A stretch of 64,000 bases of DNA from Sagittula marina (GTDB taxonomy: Bacteria; Pseudomonadota; Alphaproteobacteria; Rhodobacterales; Rhodobacteraceae), in contig NZ_JACIEJ010000007.1 in assembly GCF_014196795.1 (NCBI RefSeq), positions 186,001-250,000 on the forward strand, written 5' to 3'. This document shows positions 35,012 to 44,563 of the stretch, one piece after another. Under the pieces are notes generated by a model. It did no database searches and was not told the origin of the DNA. It saw only the letters and a list, made by a program, of their open reading frames with translations. Numbering within the stretch: position 1 is the stretch's first letter; each line of letters opens with the position of its first letter. The translations under genes were made by a program, and so were the position numbers.

Positions 35012-35665
35012 TTAGCGGGAGTTTTCGGTCAAACGGCGCTTCACATACCCGCTCACGGAATCGATCATGTGTTCCATGTGCGGCTCTTCAAAGAAGTGGC
35101 CTGAGCCTTCGACTTCTTCGTGCGTGACGGTGATGCCCTTTTGTTCGTGCAGCTTGTTCACCAAGGCGCGGGTGTCCACGGGCGGGGCCACGCGATCGGC
35201 GGCACCGTTGATCACCAGGCCGGAGGCCGGGCAGGGCGCCAGGAAGGAAAAGTCGTACATGTTCGCCGGGGGCGACACAGAGACAAAGCCGGTGATCTCC
35301 GGGCGACGCATCAACAGCTGCATCCCGATCCACGCCCCGAACGAGAAGCCCGCGACCCAGCAGTGCTTTGAGTTCTGGTTCATCGACTGCAGATAATCGA
35401 GCGCGGACGCCGCGTCAGACAGCTCACCGACGCCTTGGTCGTATTCGCCCTGCGACCGGCCGACGCCGCGGAAATTGAACCGCAGGACCGTAAAGCCCAT
35501 GTTATAAAAGGCATAATGCAGGTTGTAGACCACCTTGTTGTTCATCGTCCCGCCGAACTGAGGGTGCGGGTGCAAAACGATGGCGATCGGTGCATCGCGG
35601 TCTTTTTGCGGGTGGTAGCGGCCTTCGAGACGACCTTCGGGTCCTGGAAAAATGACCTCGGGCAT
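35012..35665 (-). CDS. Alpha/beta hydrolase
   Basis: The 217-residue protein has the alpha/beta hydrolase fold with an intact triad: a nucleophile serine in GFSFGAWIG, Asp in NGAADRVAPP and His in GSGHFF. The N-terminal HPHPQFGGTMNNKVV and FNFRGVGRSQG form the oxyanion region seen in a widespread bacterial subfamily of small hydrolases. There is no signal peptide, so it is cytoplasmic. The physiological ester or thioester is unknown. It diverges from iscR across a ~240-bp region. Confidence 0.88.
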   Translation of the reverse strand: MPEVIFPGPEGRLEGRYHPQKDRDAPIAIVLHPHPQFGGTMNNKVVYNLHYAFYNMGFTVLRFNFRGVGRSQGEYDQGVGELSDAASALDYLQSMNQNSKHCWVAGFSFGAWIGMQLLMRRPEITGFVSVSPPANMYDFSFLAPCPASGLVINGAADRVAPPVDTRALVNKLHEQKGITVTHEEVEGSGHFFEEPHMEHMIDSVSGYVKRRLTENSR

Positions 35666-35728
35666 GGGTGCGCGCGGCTCCTGAAATTGGTGCGCCTCAA
35701 GGGGCGGTGCGATCGGGACCGGGAAATC

Positions 35729-35757
35729 TTGACGAGTTCACTCGGCTACTTTAGAAG
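35729..35757 (+). promoter_or_regulatory. Candidate suf operon promoter with palindromic operator
   Basis: TTGACG (35729-35734) and TAGAAG (35752-35757) are spaced 17 bp apart. The palindrome CGAGTTCACTCG (35733-35744) overlaps the -35 side. A repressor bound there would block transcription of iscR and the suf genes. IscR is the obvious candidate. The promoter is predicted by eye only. Confidence 0.35.
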
Positions 35758-35909
35758 CGTTCCAAAGAGGGCCATGCGGCCGGAACGGGCTTTGGTGCAG
35801 ATATGCCTTTGCGCGGGCGAGGTCAATTGGCCCGCACGTCTGTGTCATGTTTCGAGCGGTTTGCGTGTCAGCGATGCTACGGGCGCGTGAGGGCGCAGGG
35901 GGAGACGGA

Positions 35910-36374
35910 ATGAAACTAAGCACGAAGGGCCGCTACGCGATGGTGGCGCTGGTCGATATCGCTTTGCAGCCTGCCGACACGCTTGTGACGCTTGGCGACG
36001 TGTCGAAGCGGCAGGATTTGTCATTGCCCTATCTGGAACAACTGTTCGTCAAACTGCGGCGCGCCGGGTTGGTGGAGTCGGTGCGCGGTCCGGGCGGCGG
36101 CTACCGTCTGGCGCGCCCAACCTCGGAGATTCGCGTGGTCGAGGTGCTCGGCGCGGTAGATGAAACTGTCGACGCCATGCACAAGGGCGCAGGGGCGTCC
36201 GGCGGTCTCAGCGGGTCCAAGGCCCAGTCGATGTCCAACCGCCTGTGGCAATCGCTGTCGGCGCATGTCTACGTTTTCCTGCACCAGACCCGCCTGTCGG
36301 ACGTGGTCGATGCCGGGCTTGTGCCCTGTCCCGCCGTTCCCGCGTTGTTTGATGTCGTCCAGGAAGACGGGTAA
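35910..36374 (+). CDS. iscR: Rrf2-family regulator, alphaproteobacterial IscR
   Basis: The 154-residue protein starts with the Rrf2 signature MKLSTKGRYAMVALVDIA and contains the winged helix (LPYLEQLFVKLRRAGLV, GPGGGYRLAR). The three-cysteine cluster of enterobacterial IscR is absent: the region after ETVDAMHK has no cysteine, and the only cysteine is near the C-terminus (LVPCPAV). Rhodobacter IscR is known to have a similarly unusual cluster ligation. It heads the Fe-S assembly operon and probably represses it when Fe-S supply is adequate. The start is the ATG at 35910, which gives the family N-terminus. Confidence 0.92.
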   Translation: MKLSTKGRYAMVALVDIALQPADTLVTLGDVSKRQDLSLPYLEQLFVKLRRAGLVESVRGPGGGYRLARPTSEIRVVEVLGAVDETVDAMHKGAGASGGLSGSKAQSMSNRLWQSLSAHVYVFLHQTRLSDVVDAGLVPCPAVPALFDVVQEDG

Positions 36375-36481
36375 GGCGTGGCGTCTTGACGATGGGTCTT
36401 CGGATGCGCGGTGCCCGCGGGATTTTTGAGTATTTGTGAAAGCAGAAAACAGGGGCGTGGCGCGTTCCGGAGATAAGAGAA

Positions 36482-37660
36482 TTGAAACGGGTTTACTTCG
36501 ATCACAATGCAACCACGCCGCTGAGGGCTGAGGCACGCGCGGCCATGCTTGCGGCTATGGATGTGGTGGGCAACCCGTCGTCGGTGCATGCCGAAGGACG
36601 CGAAGCGAAGTCACTCGTCGAGCGCGCGCGCGCACAGGTCGCGGCGCTGGTGGGCTGCAAGGTCAATCAGGTCATTTTTACCGGCTCCGCGACGGAGGCT
36701 GCGGCGTTGGCCGTGGCGCAAAAGGCGCGACATGGCGGACGGTTCGGGGCCTTGGAAACAGAACATGACGCGGTGCATGTGTGGAGCGATACGCCGCTTC
36801 CCGCCATCAATGACCGTGATGGTCAGTTCGATGAGGCCGCATTTGGCGAAATCATGAACTGGATCACGCAAGGCGGCCCGACAGAGTGGTCAGCCGATCA
36901 TGGCCGTGTTGCCTTGCTGGCGATTTCGGGCGCAAACAGTGAAACCGGCATCATGGCAAAGAACGGTACCGTGGTGCCGAGCGGTCGGGTGAACGCCTCA
37001 CATGCCGGATCTTTACCATATTCGGTGCTGTGCGATGTCACGCAAATGGCTGGCAAAGTGCCGATAGTTTATGATGCAGAGACGCCGTCCTATATGATCC
37101 TCTCGGCGCACAAGCTTGGTGGACCAAAGGGCGTCGGCGCACTGATCAATTTCACGGCCGACGACCCGGAGGCGATGCTGAAGGGCGGTGGTCAGGAAAT
37201 GGGCAGACGCTCGGGCACCGAAAACACCATCGGCATCGCCGGATTCGGCGCCGCGGCAGAGGCTGCCGCCCGCGATATCGCGGAAGATCGCTGGGCGCAG
37301 ACCGAGAAACTTAGAAACATTCTAGAAAACGAGATTGCAGATACGGCGAAAGAGACTATTTTTGTCGGGAAGGGCGCGCGGCGGTTGCCGAACACCTCGT
37401 GCTTTGCCACGCGGGGATGGAAGGGCGAAACCCAGGTCATGCAAATGGACCTTTCGGGTTTTGCCGTCAGCGCCGGATCGGCCTGTTCTTCAGGTAAGGT
37501 CCGGGCCAGCCGCGTGTTGCGCGCCATGGGATACGGCGATGACATCGCCAGTTCCGCCATCCGGGTCAGCCTGGGGCTGGACACGACTGAAGACGATGTG
37601 TCGCGCTTTGTCGAAGCGTGGCGAAAGAAATACCAGCGGTTCCGCGAACGAGCCGCATGA
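36482..37660 (+). CDS. Cysteine desulfurase, IscS/NifS-like
   Basis: The 392-residue PLP enzyme begins with [12 protein letters not shown]. The PLP-binding lysine is in [12 protein letters not shown], and the catalytic cysteine is in [16 protein letters not shown]. It takes sulfur from cysteine as a persulfide for cluster assembly. The start is a TTG, with GGAG at 36469-36472; no ATG fits the family N-terminus. A second desulfurase of the SufS type closes this operon, so one operon carries both group I and group II enzymes. It is placed between iscR and sufB. Confidence 0.92.
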   Translation: MKRVYFDHNATTPLRAEARAAMLAAMDVVGNPSSVHAEGREAKSLVERARAQVAALVGCKVNQVIFTGSATEAAALAVAQKARHGGRFGALETEHDAVHVWSDTPLPAINDRDGQFDEAAFGEIMNWITQGGPTEWSADHGRVALLAISGANSETGIMAKNGTVVPSGRVNASHAGSLPYSVLCDVTQMAGKVPIVYDAETPSYMILSAHKLGGPKGVGALINFTADDPEAMLKGGGQEMGRRSGTENTIGIAGFGAAAEAAARDIAEDRWAQTEKLRNILENEIADTAKETIFVGKGARRLPNTSCFATRGWKGETQVMQMDLSGFAVSAGSACSSGKVRASRVLRAMGYGDDIASSAIRVSLGLDTTEDDVSRFVEAWRKKYQRFRERAA

Positions 37661-37674
37661 GAGAGGAAACGCGC

Positions 37675-39207
37675 ATGTCCATGACCGAAGACGTCAACGT
37701 CAAGGAAGGGGTCGACCAGCAAACGGTCGATGCCGTCAAGGATGTCTCCACCTATAAATACGGCTGGAACACCGATATCGAGATGGAATACGCACCGAAG
37801 GGGCTGACCCCTGACATCGTGCGCCTGATCTCTGAGAAGAACGAAGAGCCGGAGTGGATGACCGAATGGCGTCTGCAAGCCTACGAGCGTTGGCTCCAGA
37901 AGGAAGAGCCCACATGGGCCATGGTCGATTATCCGAAAATCGACTTTCAGAACCAGTATTACTATGCCCGCCCCAAGAGCATGGCAGAGAAGCCGAAGTC
38001 GCTTGACGACGTCGACCCCAAGCTGCTGGAAACCTACAAGAAACTTGGTATCCCGCTGAAGGAGCAAATGGTCCTTGCAGGCGTCGAAGGGGCAGACGCT
38101 GCTCCGGCCGAGGCCAAGGAAGGTGAGCGTCGCGTTGCGGTTGATGCGGTGTTCGATTCCGTCTCCGTCGGGACGACCTTCCAGAAGGAGCTGCGCGCAG
38201 CAGGCGTGATCTTCTGCTCGATCTCCGAGGCGATCCGCGAGCATCCCGAGCTTGTGAAGAAATACCTCGGCTCGGTCGTTCCCGTGTCGGACAACTTCTA
38301 CGCGACGCTGAACTCTGCGGTGTTCTCCGATGGCTCGTTCGTCTACGTGCCGCCGGGTGTGCGCTGCCCGATGGAGCTGTCCACCTACTTCCGCATCAAC
38401 GCCGAAAACACCGGCCAGTTCGAGCGGACGCTGATCATCGCGGACAAGGGCAGCTACGTGTCCTACCTCGAAGGCTGCACCGCGCCGCAGCGCGACACCT
38501 CACAGCTGCACGCCGCCGTCGTCGAGATCATCGTCGAAGAAGACGCCGAGGTGAAGTATTCCACCGTTCAGAACTGGTATCCCGGTGACGAGAACGGCAA
38601 GGGCGGCATCTACAACTTTGTGACCAAGCGCGCGGATTGCCGCGGCGACCGGGCCAAGGTCATGTGGACCCAGGTGGAAACCGGCTCCGCGGTGACGTGG
38701 AAGTACCCCTCCTGCATCCTGCGCGGCGAGGAAAGCCAGGGCGAGTTCTACTCCATCGCCATCGCGAACAACCACCAGCAGGCCGACACCGGCACGAAGA
38801 TGGTTCACCTGGGCAAGAACACGCGCTCGCGCATTGTGTCCAAGGGCATCTCCGCAGGCGTGGCGCAGAACACCTATCGCGGTCTGGTGTCGATGCACCC
38901 AAAGGCCAAGGACTCGCGCAACTATACCCAGTGTGACTCGCTGCTGATCGGCGACAAATGCGGGGCGCACACGGTGCCGTACATCGAGGTAAAGAACAAC
39001 TCGAGCCGGGTGGAACACGAGGCCACCACCTCCAAGGTGGATGACGACCAGCTGTTCTACTGCCGCCAGCGCGGCATGGACGAGGAAGAGGCCGTCGCGC
39101 TTGTTGTCAACGGGTTCTGCCGCGAAGTGCTGCAGGCGCTGCCGATGGAATTTGCCATGGAAGCGCAACAGCTTGTGGCGATCTCGCTCGAAGGGTCCGT
39201 GGGCTGA
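37675..39207 (+). CDS. sufB: Fe-S cluster assembly protein SufB
   Basis: The 510-residue protein is a full-length Suf[63 protein letters not shown] and the late [13 protein letters not shown]. SufB forms the SufBC2D scaffold on which clusters are built. The ATG at 37675 was chosen because AGAGGAAA lies just upstream; another ATG six bases on is possible. It lies 14 bp after the desulfurase stop. A strong hairpin follows the stop codon. Confidence 0.97.
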   Translation: MSMTEDVNVKEGVDQQTVDAVKDVSTYKYGWNTDIEMEYAPKGLTPDIVRLISEKNEEPEWMTEWRLQAYERWLQKEEPTWAMVDYPKIDFQNQYYYARPKSMAEKPKSLDDVDPKLLETYKKLGIPLKEQMVLAGVEGADAAPAEAKEGERRVAVDAVFDSVSVGTTFQKELRAAGVIFCSISEAIREHPELVKKYLGSVVPVSDNFYATLNSAVFSDGSFVYVPPGVRCPMELSTYFRINAENTGQFERTLIIADKGSYVSYLEGCTAPQRDTSQLHAAVVEIIVEEDAEVKYSTVQNWYPGDENGKGGIYNFVTKRADCRGDRAKVMWTQVETGSAVTWKYPSCILRGEESQGEFYSIAIANNHQQADTGTKMVHLGKNTRSRIVSKGISAGVAQNTYRGLVSMHPKAKDSRNYTQCDSLLIGDKCGAHTVPYIEVKNNSSRVEHEATTSKVDDDQLFYCRQRGMDEEEAVALVVNGFCREVLQALPMEFAMEAQQLVAISLEGSVG

Positions 39208-39215
39208 CGCCTTTG

Positions 39216-39241
39216 GCAGGTCGGGGCCACACCCGACCTGC
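39216..39241 (+). terminator. Strong intra-operon hairpin after sufB
   Basis: GCAGGTCGGG (39216-39225) and CCCGACCTGC (39232-39241) form a perfect 10-bp stem around GCCACA, 8 bases after the sufB stop codon. No T run follows. It may be a processing or partial termination site that lowers expression of the inserted genes and sufCD relative to sufB. Confidence 0.45.
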
Positions 39242-39268
39242 ACCACTGCAAGCAGAAGGACGATCACT

Positions 39269-40066
39269 ATGGGGGGACCTTTGGAATTGCCGAAACCCGG
39301 TGGCGCGGCCAGCGACTACTTTGACGTGACAGAAGCACTCGAGGCTTTGACGTCAGGTGAGGCAATGACATTCCCTCCCATGCAGGCGACCCGTGCGCGG
39401 ATCGGTGATCGCGATTTATCGTTTTTCACGAACTACCACGCGGATCCTATTCAAAAGGCCCACCGAAAAGGTCTTTTTTACGAACAGGAGGATCTGTCCG
39501 AACTGGCAAAGCTCCTTCCCGATGCGCCGCGTGTCTTGGACGTCGGGGCCAACGTGGGCAACCATTCGCTGTTCTTTGCCACGCAGTGCGGCGCGCAAAG
39601 GGTCGTGGTGATCGAACCAAACCCTTTGGCGCTCGCGCCGCTGGTGGCAAATATCGTCTTCAACCAGCTGACTGACGTGATCGGGATGGAGGCCCTCGGG
39701 GTCGGCCTTGGCGCGAAATCCGAGGGTGGTTTGTTCATGCGCACGCGCGCCCGCAACCTCGGTGGGACCAAGATGAAACGAGGCAAGGACGGGACACTCG
39801 AAGTCCACGCCGGCGATGCTCTTTTCGCGGATGAAACATTCGACCTTATCAAGGTCGATGTGGAAGGCATGGAAATGGACGTGTTGGCAGGCCTCGCTCA
39901 GACGATTGATCGCTGCCGTCCGCTACTTTTTGTCGAAGTCGATGACCAGAACACTGCGGCGTTCAAAAGCTGGTGCGACGTGAATGGCTACGTCACCCGC
40001 TACGAACAGCGCCGGTACAAGACGAATATGAATTTCATTGTCGCCCCTGCGGGAGCCCTCTCATGA
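39269..40066 (+). CDS. FkbM-family methyltransferase
   Basis: The 265-residue protein has a Rossmann SAM-binding motif ([16 protein letters not shown]), the acidic motif VVVIEPNP and the FkbM signature [18 protein letters not shown]. FkbM-type enzymes methylate hydroxyl groups of sugars or polyketides, but this one is remote from any such cluster. It lies between sufB and sufC, with its start 61 bp after sufB, and overlaps the next gene by 4 bp. Why it sits in the suf operon is unclear. Confidence 0.87.
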   Translation: MGGPLELPKPGGAASDYFDVTEALEALTSGEAMTFPPMQATRARIGDRDLSFFTNYHADPIQKAHRKGLFYEQEDLSELAKLLPDAPRVLDVGANVGNHSLFFATQCGAQRVVVIEPNPLALAPLVANIVFNQLTDVIGMEALGVGLGAKSEGGLFMRTRARNLGGTKMKRGKDGTLEVHAGDALFADETFDLIKVDVEGMEMDVLAGLAQTIDRCRPLLFVEVDDQNTAAFKSWCDVNGYVTRYEQRRYKTNMNFIVAPAGALS

Positions 40067-40374
40067 TTGTGACCACAACACCAAACGTCGAAGGCCACCT
40101 GATCGCCGAATACAAGGGCATCGTGGTGGGGGAGGCCATTCTGGGCGCAAACGTGTTCCGCGATATGTTTGCCGGGATCACGGATATCATCGGCGGCCGC
40201 TCCGGTGCCTACGAGGCATCGCTGGGCGAGGCGCGCGAAACCGCGCTGAAAGAGCTGGAGCAGCGTGCACGGGACGCAGGCGCCAATGCAGTCGTGGGCG
40301 TGGACCTTGATTACGAGGTGATCAACAACATGCTGATGGTTTCGGCCTCCGGAACAGCAGTGGTATTGGGCTGA
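40063..40374 (+). CDS. YbjQ/DUF74 family protein
   Basis: The 103-residue protein has the YbjQ/UPF0145 fold: an N-terminal beta strand, [33 protein letters not shown], a helix with [26 protein letters not shown] and a final SASGTAVVL. Family members form pentameric rings; the function is unknown and the annotation 'heavy-metal-binding' is weakly supported. Its ATG overlaps the stop of the FkbM gene. Confidence 0.9.
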   Translation: MIVTTTPNVEGHLIAEYKGIVVGEAILGANVFRDMFAGITDIIGGRSGAYEASLGEARETALKELEQRARDAGANAVVGVDLDYEVINNMLMVSASGTAVVLG

Positions 40375-40514
40375 TCTTTTGGTTAGGGCGTTTGGGCTTA
40401 AACGGGACGTGATCTTGTCAGATTTCGGAAAATCTTGGGCGACTGCCACAATGTTGCCACTGTTTCGGCTTAAACGAACCCTGCGTGGGGGGGCGTTTCC
40501 GAGAGGGTGCCGAC

Positions 40515-40736
40515 ATGCATGGATCAATGGCCCAAGAAGACACTATATATCCGCAAAGCTCCGACTGGAACGCGATGCGCACGCAGGAGAAATCCTTGCG
40601 CGCGGCCATCCTGTCGTCCGAGATCTACGAACAAGCGCCACAGCCACGCGGCCTTCGGCTTTGGCTGCCGGGCATCGTCGGCGTCACCGTGCTGGTGACA
40701 ACGACGGTCGTGCTGGGCGCGGGCGTCTTCAGCTGA
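40515..40736 (+). CDS. Small membrane protein, hypothetical
   Basis: The 73-residue protein is hydrophilic for ~45 residues and ends with one transmembrane helix (LWLPGIVGVTVLVTTTVVLG). I know no family for it. GAGAGG at 40501-40506 precedes the ATG at 40515, so translation is plausible. It lies inside the suf operon between the YbjQ gene and another small gene. Confidence 0.6.
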   Translation: MHGSMAQEDTIYPQSSDWNAMRTQEKSLRAAILSSEIYEQAPQPRGLRLWLPGIVGVTVLVTTTVVLGAGVFS

Positions 40737-40770
40737 CAGCCCTGTGGCTCCTCCCCGTGAGGAGGGCCGC

Positions 40771-41373
40771 ATGACACTGACCAAGACCCTCAAACGACCA
40801 GAACTGACCTTGCCTGACGCAGAGGCCGCGCTTGTGCGCAACGCTTACGCGCGGGCGGAGGTCATCCTCGAATATGGCTCCGGCGGGTCCACCGTAATGG
40901 CCGCCGAGATGCCGGGCAAATCTGTCTTCAGCGTGGAATCCGACCGCGACTGGGCACAGATGATGCGCGACTGGTTCGCCGCAAACCCGCCCGCTCAGGG
41001 CACCGATCTGGATGTCATCTGGTCCGACATCGGCGCAACCAAGGAGTGGGGTCACCCCGTCGATCACACCGAGTGGCGTCGCTTTGCACGCTATCCGCTG
41101 GACGTTTGGGGCATGTCCCACTTTCGCCAGCCCGATGTGGTTCTGGTGGACGGACGGTTCCGCGAAGGCTGCGCCCTGGCCTGCGCTTTTATGTCGAAGG
41201 CCCCTGTCGAGCTGCTCTTCGATGATTATGTCCAACGCAATCAGTATCACAAGGTCGAGGACATCCTCGGCCCTCCCGAAATCACCGGGCGCATGGCGCA
41301 TTGGCATGTCACCCCGCAACCCATCCCGCCGGATCGCCTGATGTGGATCATCAGGTTGATGCAGAACCCCTGA
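40771..41373 (+). CDS. Hypothetical protein with a SAM-methyltransferase-like fold
   Basis: The 200-residue protein carries ILEYGSGGSTVMAAEM, which looks like a methyltransferase motif I, followed by SVESDRDWAQMM (acidic motif II) and PDVVLVDGRFREGCAL. GAGGAGG precedes the ATG at 40771. Relatives in Rhodobacterales are usually left unnamed. A methyltransferase role is a guess from the fold. It lies directly upstream of sufC. Confidence 0.72.
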   Translation: MTLTKTLKRPELTLPDAEAALVRNAYARAEVILEYGSGGSTVMAAEMPGKSVFSVESDRDWAQMMRDWFAANPPAQGTDLDVIWSDIGATKEWGHPVDHTEWRRFARYPLDVWGMSHFRQPDVVLVDGRFREGCALACAFMSKAPVELLFDDYVQRNQYHKVEDILGPPEITGRMAHWHVTPQPIPPDRLMWIIRLMQNP

Positions 41374-41405
41374 CCGGCAAATGACAAAAAGAGGACGAAC
41401 AAGAT

Positions 41406-42161
41406 ATGTTGGAAATTAAAAACCTGCACGTGAAGCTGCAAGAAGAGGACAAGCAGATCCTCAAAGGTGTGGATCTGACCGTCGAAGCCGGCAAGGTGCA
41501 TGCGATCATGGGGCCCAACGGGTCAGGCAAATCGACCCTGTCCTACGTTCTGTCGGGCCGTGATGGCTACGAGGTCACGGATGGCTCCGCCACGCTGATG
41601 GGCGAGGACATCCTTGACATGGAAGTCGAAGATCGCGCCGCGGCCGGCCTGTTCCTTGCGTTCCAGTACCCGGTGGAAATCCCCGGCGTCGGCAACATGA
41701 CGTTCCTGCGCACCGCGGTAAACGCACAGCGCAAGGCGCGCGGTGAGGACGAGATGTCCGCAGCCGAGTTCCTGAAAGTGATCCGCGAGAAGGCCAAGAG
41801 CCTGCAGATCGACGCCGAGATGCTGAAGCGCCCCGTGAACGTCGGCTTCTCCGGTGGTGAGAAAAAGCGCAACGAAATCCTGCAGATGGCCATGCTTGAG
41901 CCGAAGATGTGCATCCTCGACGAGACCGACTCCGGTCTGGATGTGGACGCGATGAAGCTGGTGTCCGAGGGAGTGAACGCGCTGCGCAACGAAGGCCGGT
42001 CCTTCCTTGTCATCACGCACTACCAGCGCTTGCTGGACCACATCAAACCTGACGTCGTTCACATCATGGCCAATGGCCGTATCATCAAGACAGGCGGACC
42101 GGAGCTGGCGCTTGAAGTTGAACATAACGGGTATGCCGACCTGATGGCAGAGGAGGCGTAA
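41406..42161 (+). CDS. sufC: Fe-S cluster assembly ATPase SufC
   Basis: The 251-residue ABC-type ATPase has Walker A GPNGSGKSTLS, signature FSGGEKKRNEILQM and Walker B MCILDETDSGLDVD, as in SufC. It binds SufB and SufD and drives conformational change during cluster assembly. The stop codon is immediately followed by the sufD start, so they are translated together. Confidence 0.97.
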   Translation: MLEIKNLHVKLQEEDKQILKGVDLTVEAGKVHAIMGPNGSGKSTLSYVLSGRDGYEVTDGSATLMGEDILDMEVEDRAAAGLFLAFQYPVEIPGVGNMTFLRTAVNAQRKARGEDEMSAAEFLKVIREKAKSLQIDAEMLKRPVNVGFSGGEKKRNEILQMAMLEPKMCILDETDSGLDVDAMKLVSEGVNALRNEGRSFLVITHYQRLLDHIKPDVVHIMANGRIIKTGGPELALEVEHNGYADLMAEEA

Positions 42162-43439
42162 ATGTCCCTTCCCAAGGTAAAACAGGATGCAACCGACGCG
42201 CGGTTGAGCGCGCTTACGCTGCCGGCCGGCGGCTGGGCGGACCCCGCGCGCAAGGACGCGCTGTCTCGCGTTCAGGCCATGGGCCTGCCCAATGCGCGCG
42301 ATGAATACTGGAAGTACACGCGGCCCGATACGCTGGTCTCTGCCGAGGTTCAGGACGCGCCTGCGATCGAGGCCCATGAGGCCCCGATCTTTGGCGAGCG
42401 TGACCGGCTTCAGGTGGTGTTCGTCGATGGCGTGTTTGATGCAGAGGCCTCTGACGATCTGGCGATGGAAGGCGTGACCATCGAACGTCTCGCCGACGCG
42501 CCGGACATTCACTGGGCCAAGGACGTCTACGGCGTGTTGGAAACCCGTGGCCAGACGCCGGTGCATCGCCCCCTGGCGGCGCTCAACACGGCCTTTGCCA
42601 CCGATGGCCTGCTGATCCACGTCACGGGCAAAGCGCCCAAGCCGATCCACATCAACTACGTGCACAAGGGCGCGCAAAGCGATGCGATCCTGCACCACGT
42701 GGTCAAGGTCGAAAGCGATTGTCAGCTGACAATTCTGGAAAACGGACCGGCAGCGGCGCGCTTTAACAAGGTGATCGAGGCGGACATCGCGGACACTGGC
42801 ACGCTGCATCACGTGCGCGCGCAGGGTCGCGACCACGACCGTCGCGCCGTGACGCATATCTTTGCGCGTCTCGGCTCGGAAAGCACGTTCAAGACCTTTA
42901 CCCTGACGGTGAACGGTGTGCTGACGCGCAACGAGGCCGTTGTCGAGTTCACGGGCGACGATGCCAAGGCGCACATCGCGGGCGCGTGTCTGGGGGATGG
43001 GTCGTTCCATCACGATGACACCGTGTTCGTCACCCATGACGCGGTGAATTGCGAAAGCCGTCAGGTGTTCAAGAAAGTCTTGCGCAACGGTGCGGTCGGT
43101 GTGTTCCAGGGTAAGATCCTTGTGAAACCGGACGCGCAGAAAACCGACGGCTACCAGATCTCGCAAAGCCTGCTGCTGGACGAAGACAGCCAGTTCCTCG
43201 CCAAACCTGAGCTGGAAATCTATGCCGATGACGTGGCGTGTTCGCACGGCTCGACATCCGGCGCGATTGATGAGGACAGCCTGTTCTATCTGCGGGCGCG
43301 TGGCGTGCCGCGCGGTCTGGCAGAGGACATGATGACCGTGGCCTTCATCGCCGAAGCGGTGCAGGAAATCGACGACGAGAGCCTGCAAGACGAGCTGAAC
43401 GAGCGTGTCACCGCTTGGTTGGCACGGCGGCGCACCTGA
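42162..43439 (+). CDS. sufD: Fe-S cluster assembly protein SufD
   Basis: The 425-residue protein is a SufD with the expected C-terminal beta-helix (VFQGKILVKPDAQKTDGYQ, then ADDVACSHGSTSGAIDEDSLFYLRARG). The conserved histidine thought to help cluster assembly is in ACSHGST. It starts directly after the sufC stop codon and is followed 3 bp later by a Yip1-like gene. Confidence 0.97.
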   Translation: MSLPKVKQDATDARLSALTLPAGGWADPARKDALSRVQAMGLPNARDEYWKYTRPDTLVSAEVQDAPAIEAHEAPIFGERDRLQVVFVDGVFDAEASDDLAMEGVTIERLADAPDIHWAKDVYGVLETRGQTPVHRPLAALNTAFATDGLLIHVTGKAPKPIHINYVHKGAQSDAILHHVVKVESDCQLTILENGPAAARFNKVIEADIADTGTLHHVRAQGRDHDRRAVTHIFARLGSESTFKTFTLTVNGVLTRNEAVVEFTGDDAKAHIAGACLGDGSFHHDDTVFVTHDAVNCESRQVFKKVLRNGAVGVFQGKILVKPDAQKTDGYQISQSLLLDEDSQFLAKPELEIYADDVACSHGSTSGAIDEDSLFYLRARGVPRGLAEDMMTVAFIAEAVQEIDDESLQDELNERVTAWLARRRT

Positions 43440-43442
43440 GCT

Positions 43443-43976
43443 TTGGCGGTCTCTTCTGACATCGCGGCCATGTATCGGTGTCCGGCGGAGGTGATCCGCC
43501 GGAAGCTGTCTCTTGACGAAAGCGAACCGCGCGCGCTGGCCTATCTGATGGCGGCCTGCGCGTTCATGTTTGTGGCGCAGTTGCCGTCGGTGTCGCGGCG
43601 CGTATCTCTGGCTGATCCTGACCGCTGGGCCGGCGACCCCGGCGCTTACCAGCAGGCGCTGCAACCGGCGCTGGGTGGGGCACTGCTGGCGACCATGATC
43701 TTTTGGCCGCTGATCCTGTATGCCCTTGCGGCGCTGGGGCAGATGATCCTGCGCGTGCTGAGGCAGCGCGTCTCTGGCTACGAGATGCGGATCGCGCTGT
43801 TCTGGGGCCTGCTGTCGGCCGCGCCCATTGCGTTGTTGGCGGGGCTGACGGCGGGCTTCGTCGGGCAGGGGATAGAACTGACGGTGGTTGGGGTCTTGTG
43901 GTTGCTTGCTGTTATGTGGTTCGTGGCCACCGGAGTGCGCGTCGCGCGGCGGCAACGGATCGAGGAAACGGTATGA
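43443..43976 (+). CDS. Yip1-family membrane protein (first of two)
   Basis: The 177-residue protein has about four hydrophobic helices (LAYLMAACAFMFVAQL, LLATMIFWPLILYALAALG, LFWGLLSAAPIALLAGL, VVGVLWLLAVMWFVATGV) and resembles Yip1-domain proteins common in Rhodobacterales. The start is a TTG. It overlaps the second Yip1-like gene by 4 bp. Its role in the suf operon is unknown. Confidence 0.78.
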   Translation: MAVSSDIAAMYRCPAEVIRRKLSLDESEPRALAYLMAACAFMFVAQLPSVSRRVSLADPDRWAGDPGAYQQALQPALGGALLATMIFWPLILYALAALGQMILRVLRQRVSGYEMRIALFWGLLSAAPIALLAGLTAGFVGQGIELTVVGVLWLLAVMWFVATGVRVARRQRIEETV

Positions 43977-44563
43977 CGGCTCAGGGCTTTCTGAAACTGG
44001 CGATTGAAAGCATCGGCAGCCCGCGGGATGTGGCGCGTCTGTTGCTGTCCGCCAACATCAGCCGTGAGGCGGTCTGGACGGCCTTTGCCCTGGTGGTGGC
44101 GATGAATGCCTTTGTCTACGGGCTGGGGTTGGTGGTTGCGCCACCTGTGGGCGCGCTTCCTGTCTTTCTGGCGCAGCCCATCGGGTACGCCGTGGTCGAA
44201 TGTGTGTCACTGGCCGGGATGATCGTGTCGATCACGCTGGTCGGGCACATGATGGGCGGGGCGGGGCGTTTGACTGACGTGGCGCTGTTGCTGGTCTGGG
44301 TGCAGGCGCTGAACATTCTGGTGCAGCTGGCGTCCACCGTGCTCATGCTGGCGATCCCGCCGCTTGCGGGCATCGTGGGGGTCATCGCCATCGCGATCGG
44401 CTTTTGGATATTGTTGAATTTTATCGACGAAGCACATGGCTTGGGCAACATGCTCAAGTCATTCTTTGTCTTCGTGCTGGCGCTGTTTGCGCTTGGCATC
44501 GTGTTGTCCGTGGCGCTGACAATGGCCGGGATGACACCGGAAGGGATGATGGGCAATGTATGA
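43973..44563 (+). CDS. Yip1-family membrane protein (second of two)
   Basis: The 196-residue protein has five or six hydrophobic helices and starts with MTAQGFLKLAIESIGSPRDVA, a pattern seen in Yip1-like membrane proteins. The ATG overlaps the previous stop (ATGA), and its end overlaps the sufS start by 8 bp. The two Yip1-like proteins may form a complex. They are not obviously needed for Fe-S assembly. Confidence 0.78.
   Translation: MTAQGFLKLAIESIGSPRDVARLLLSANISREAVWTAFALVVAMNAFVYGLGLVVAPPVGALPVFLAQPIGYAVVECVSLAGMIVSITLVGHMMGGAGRLTDVALLLVWVQALNILVQLASTVLMLAIPPLAGIVGVIAIAIGFWILLNFIDEAHGLGNMLKSFFVFVLALFALGIVLSVALTMAGMTPEGMMGNV

Noticed and set aside
41523-43955. 810-codon open frame on the minus strand
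   Set aside because: It is antisense to sufC and sufD, both of which are clearly real; its composition is low-complexity and it has no recognisable motif.
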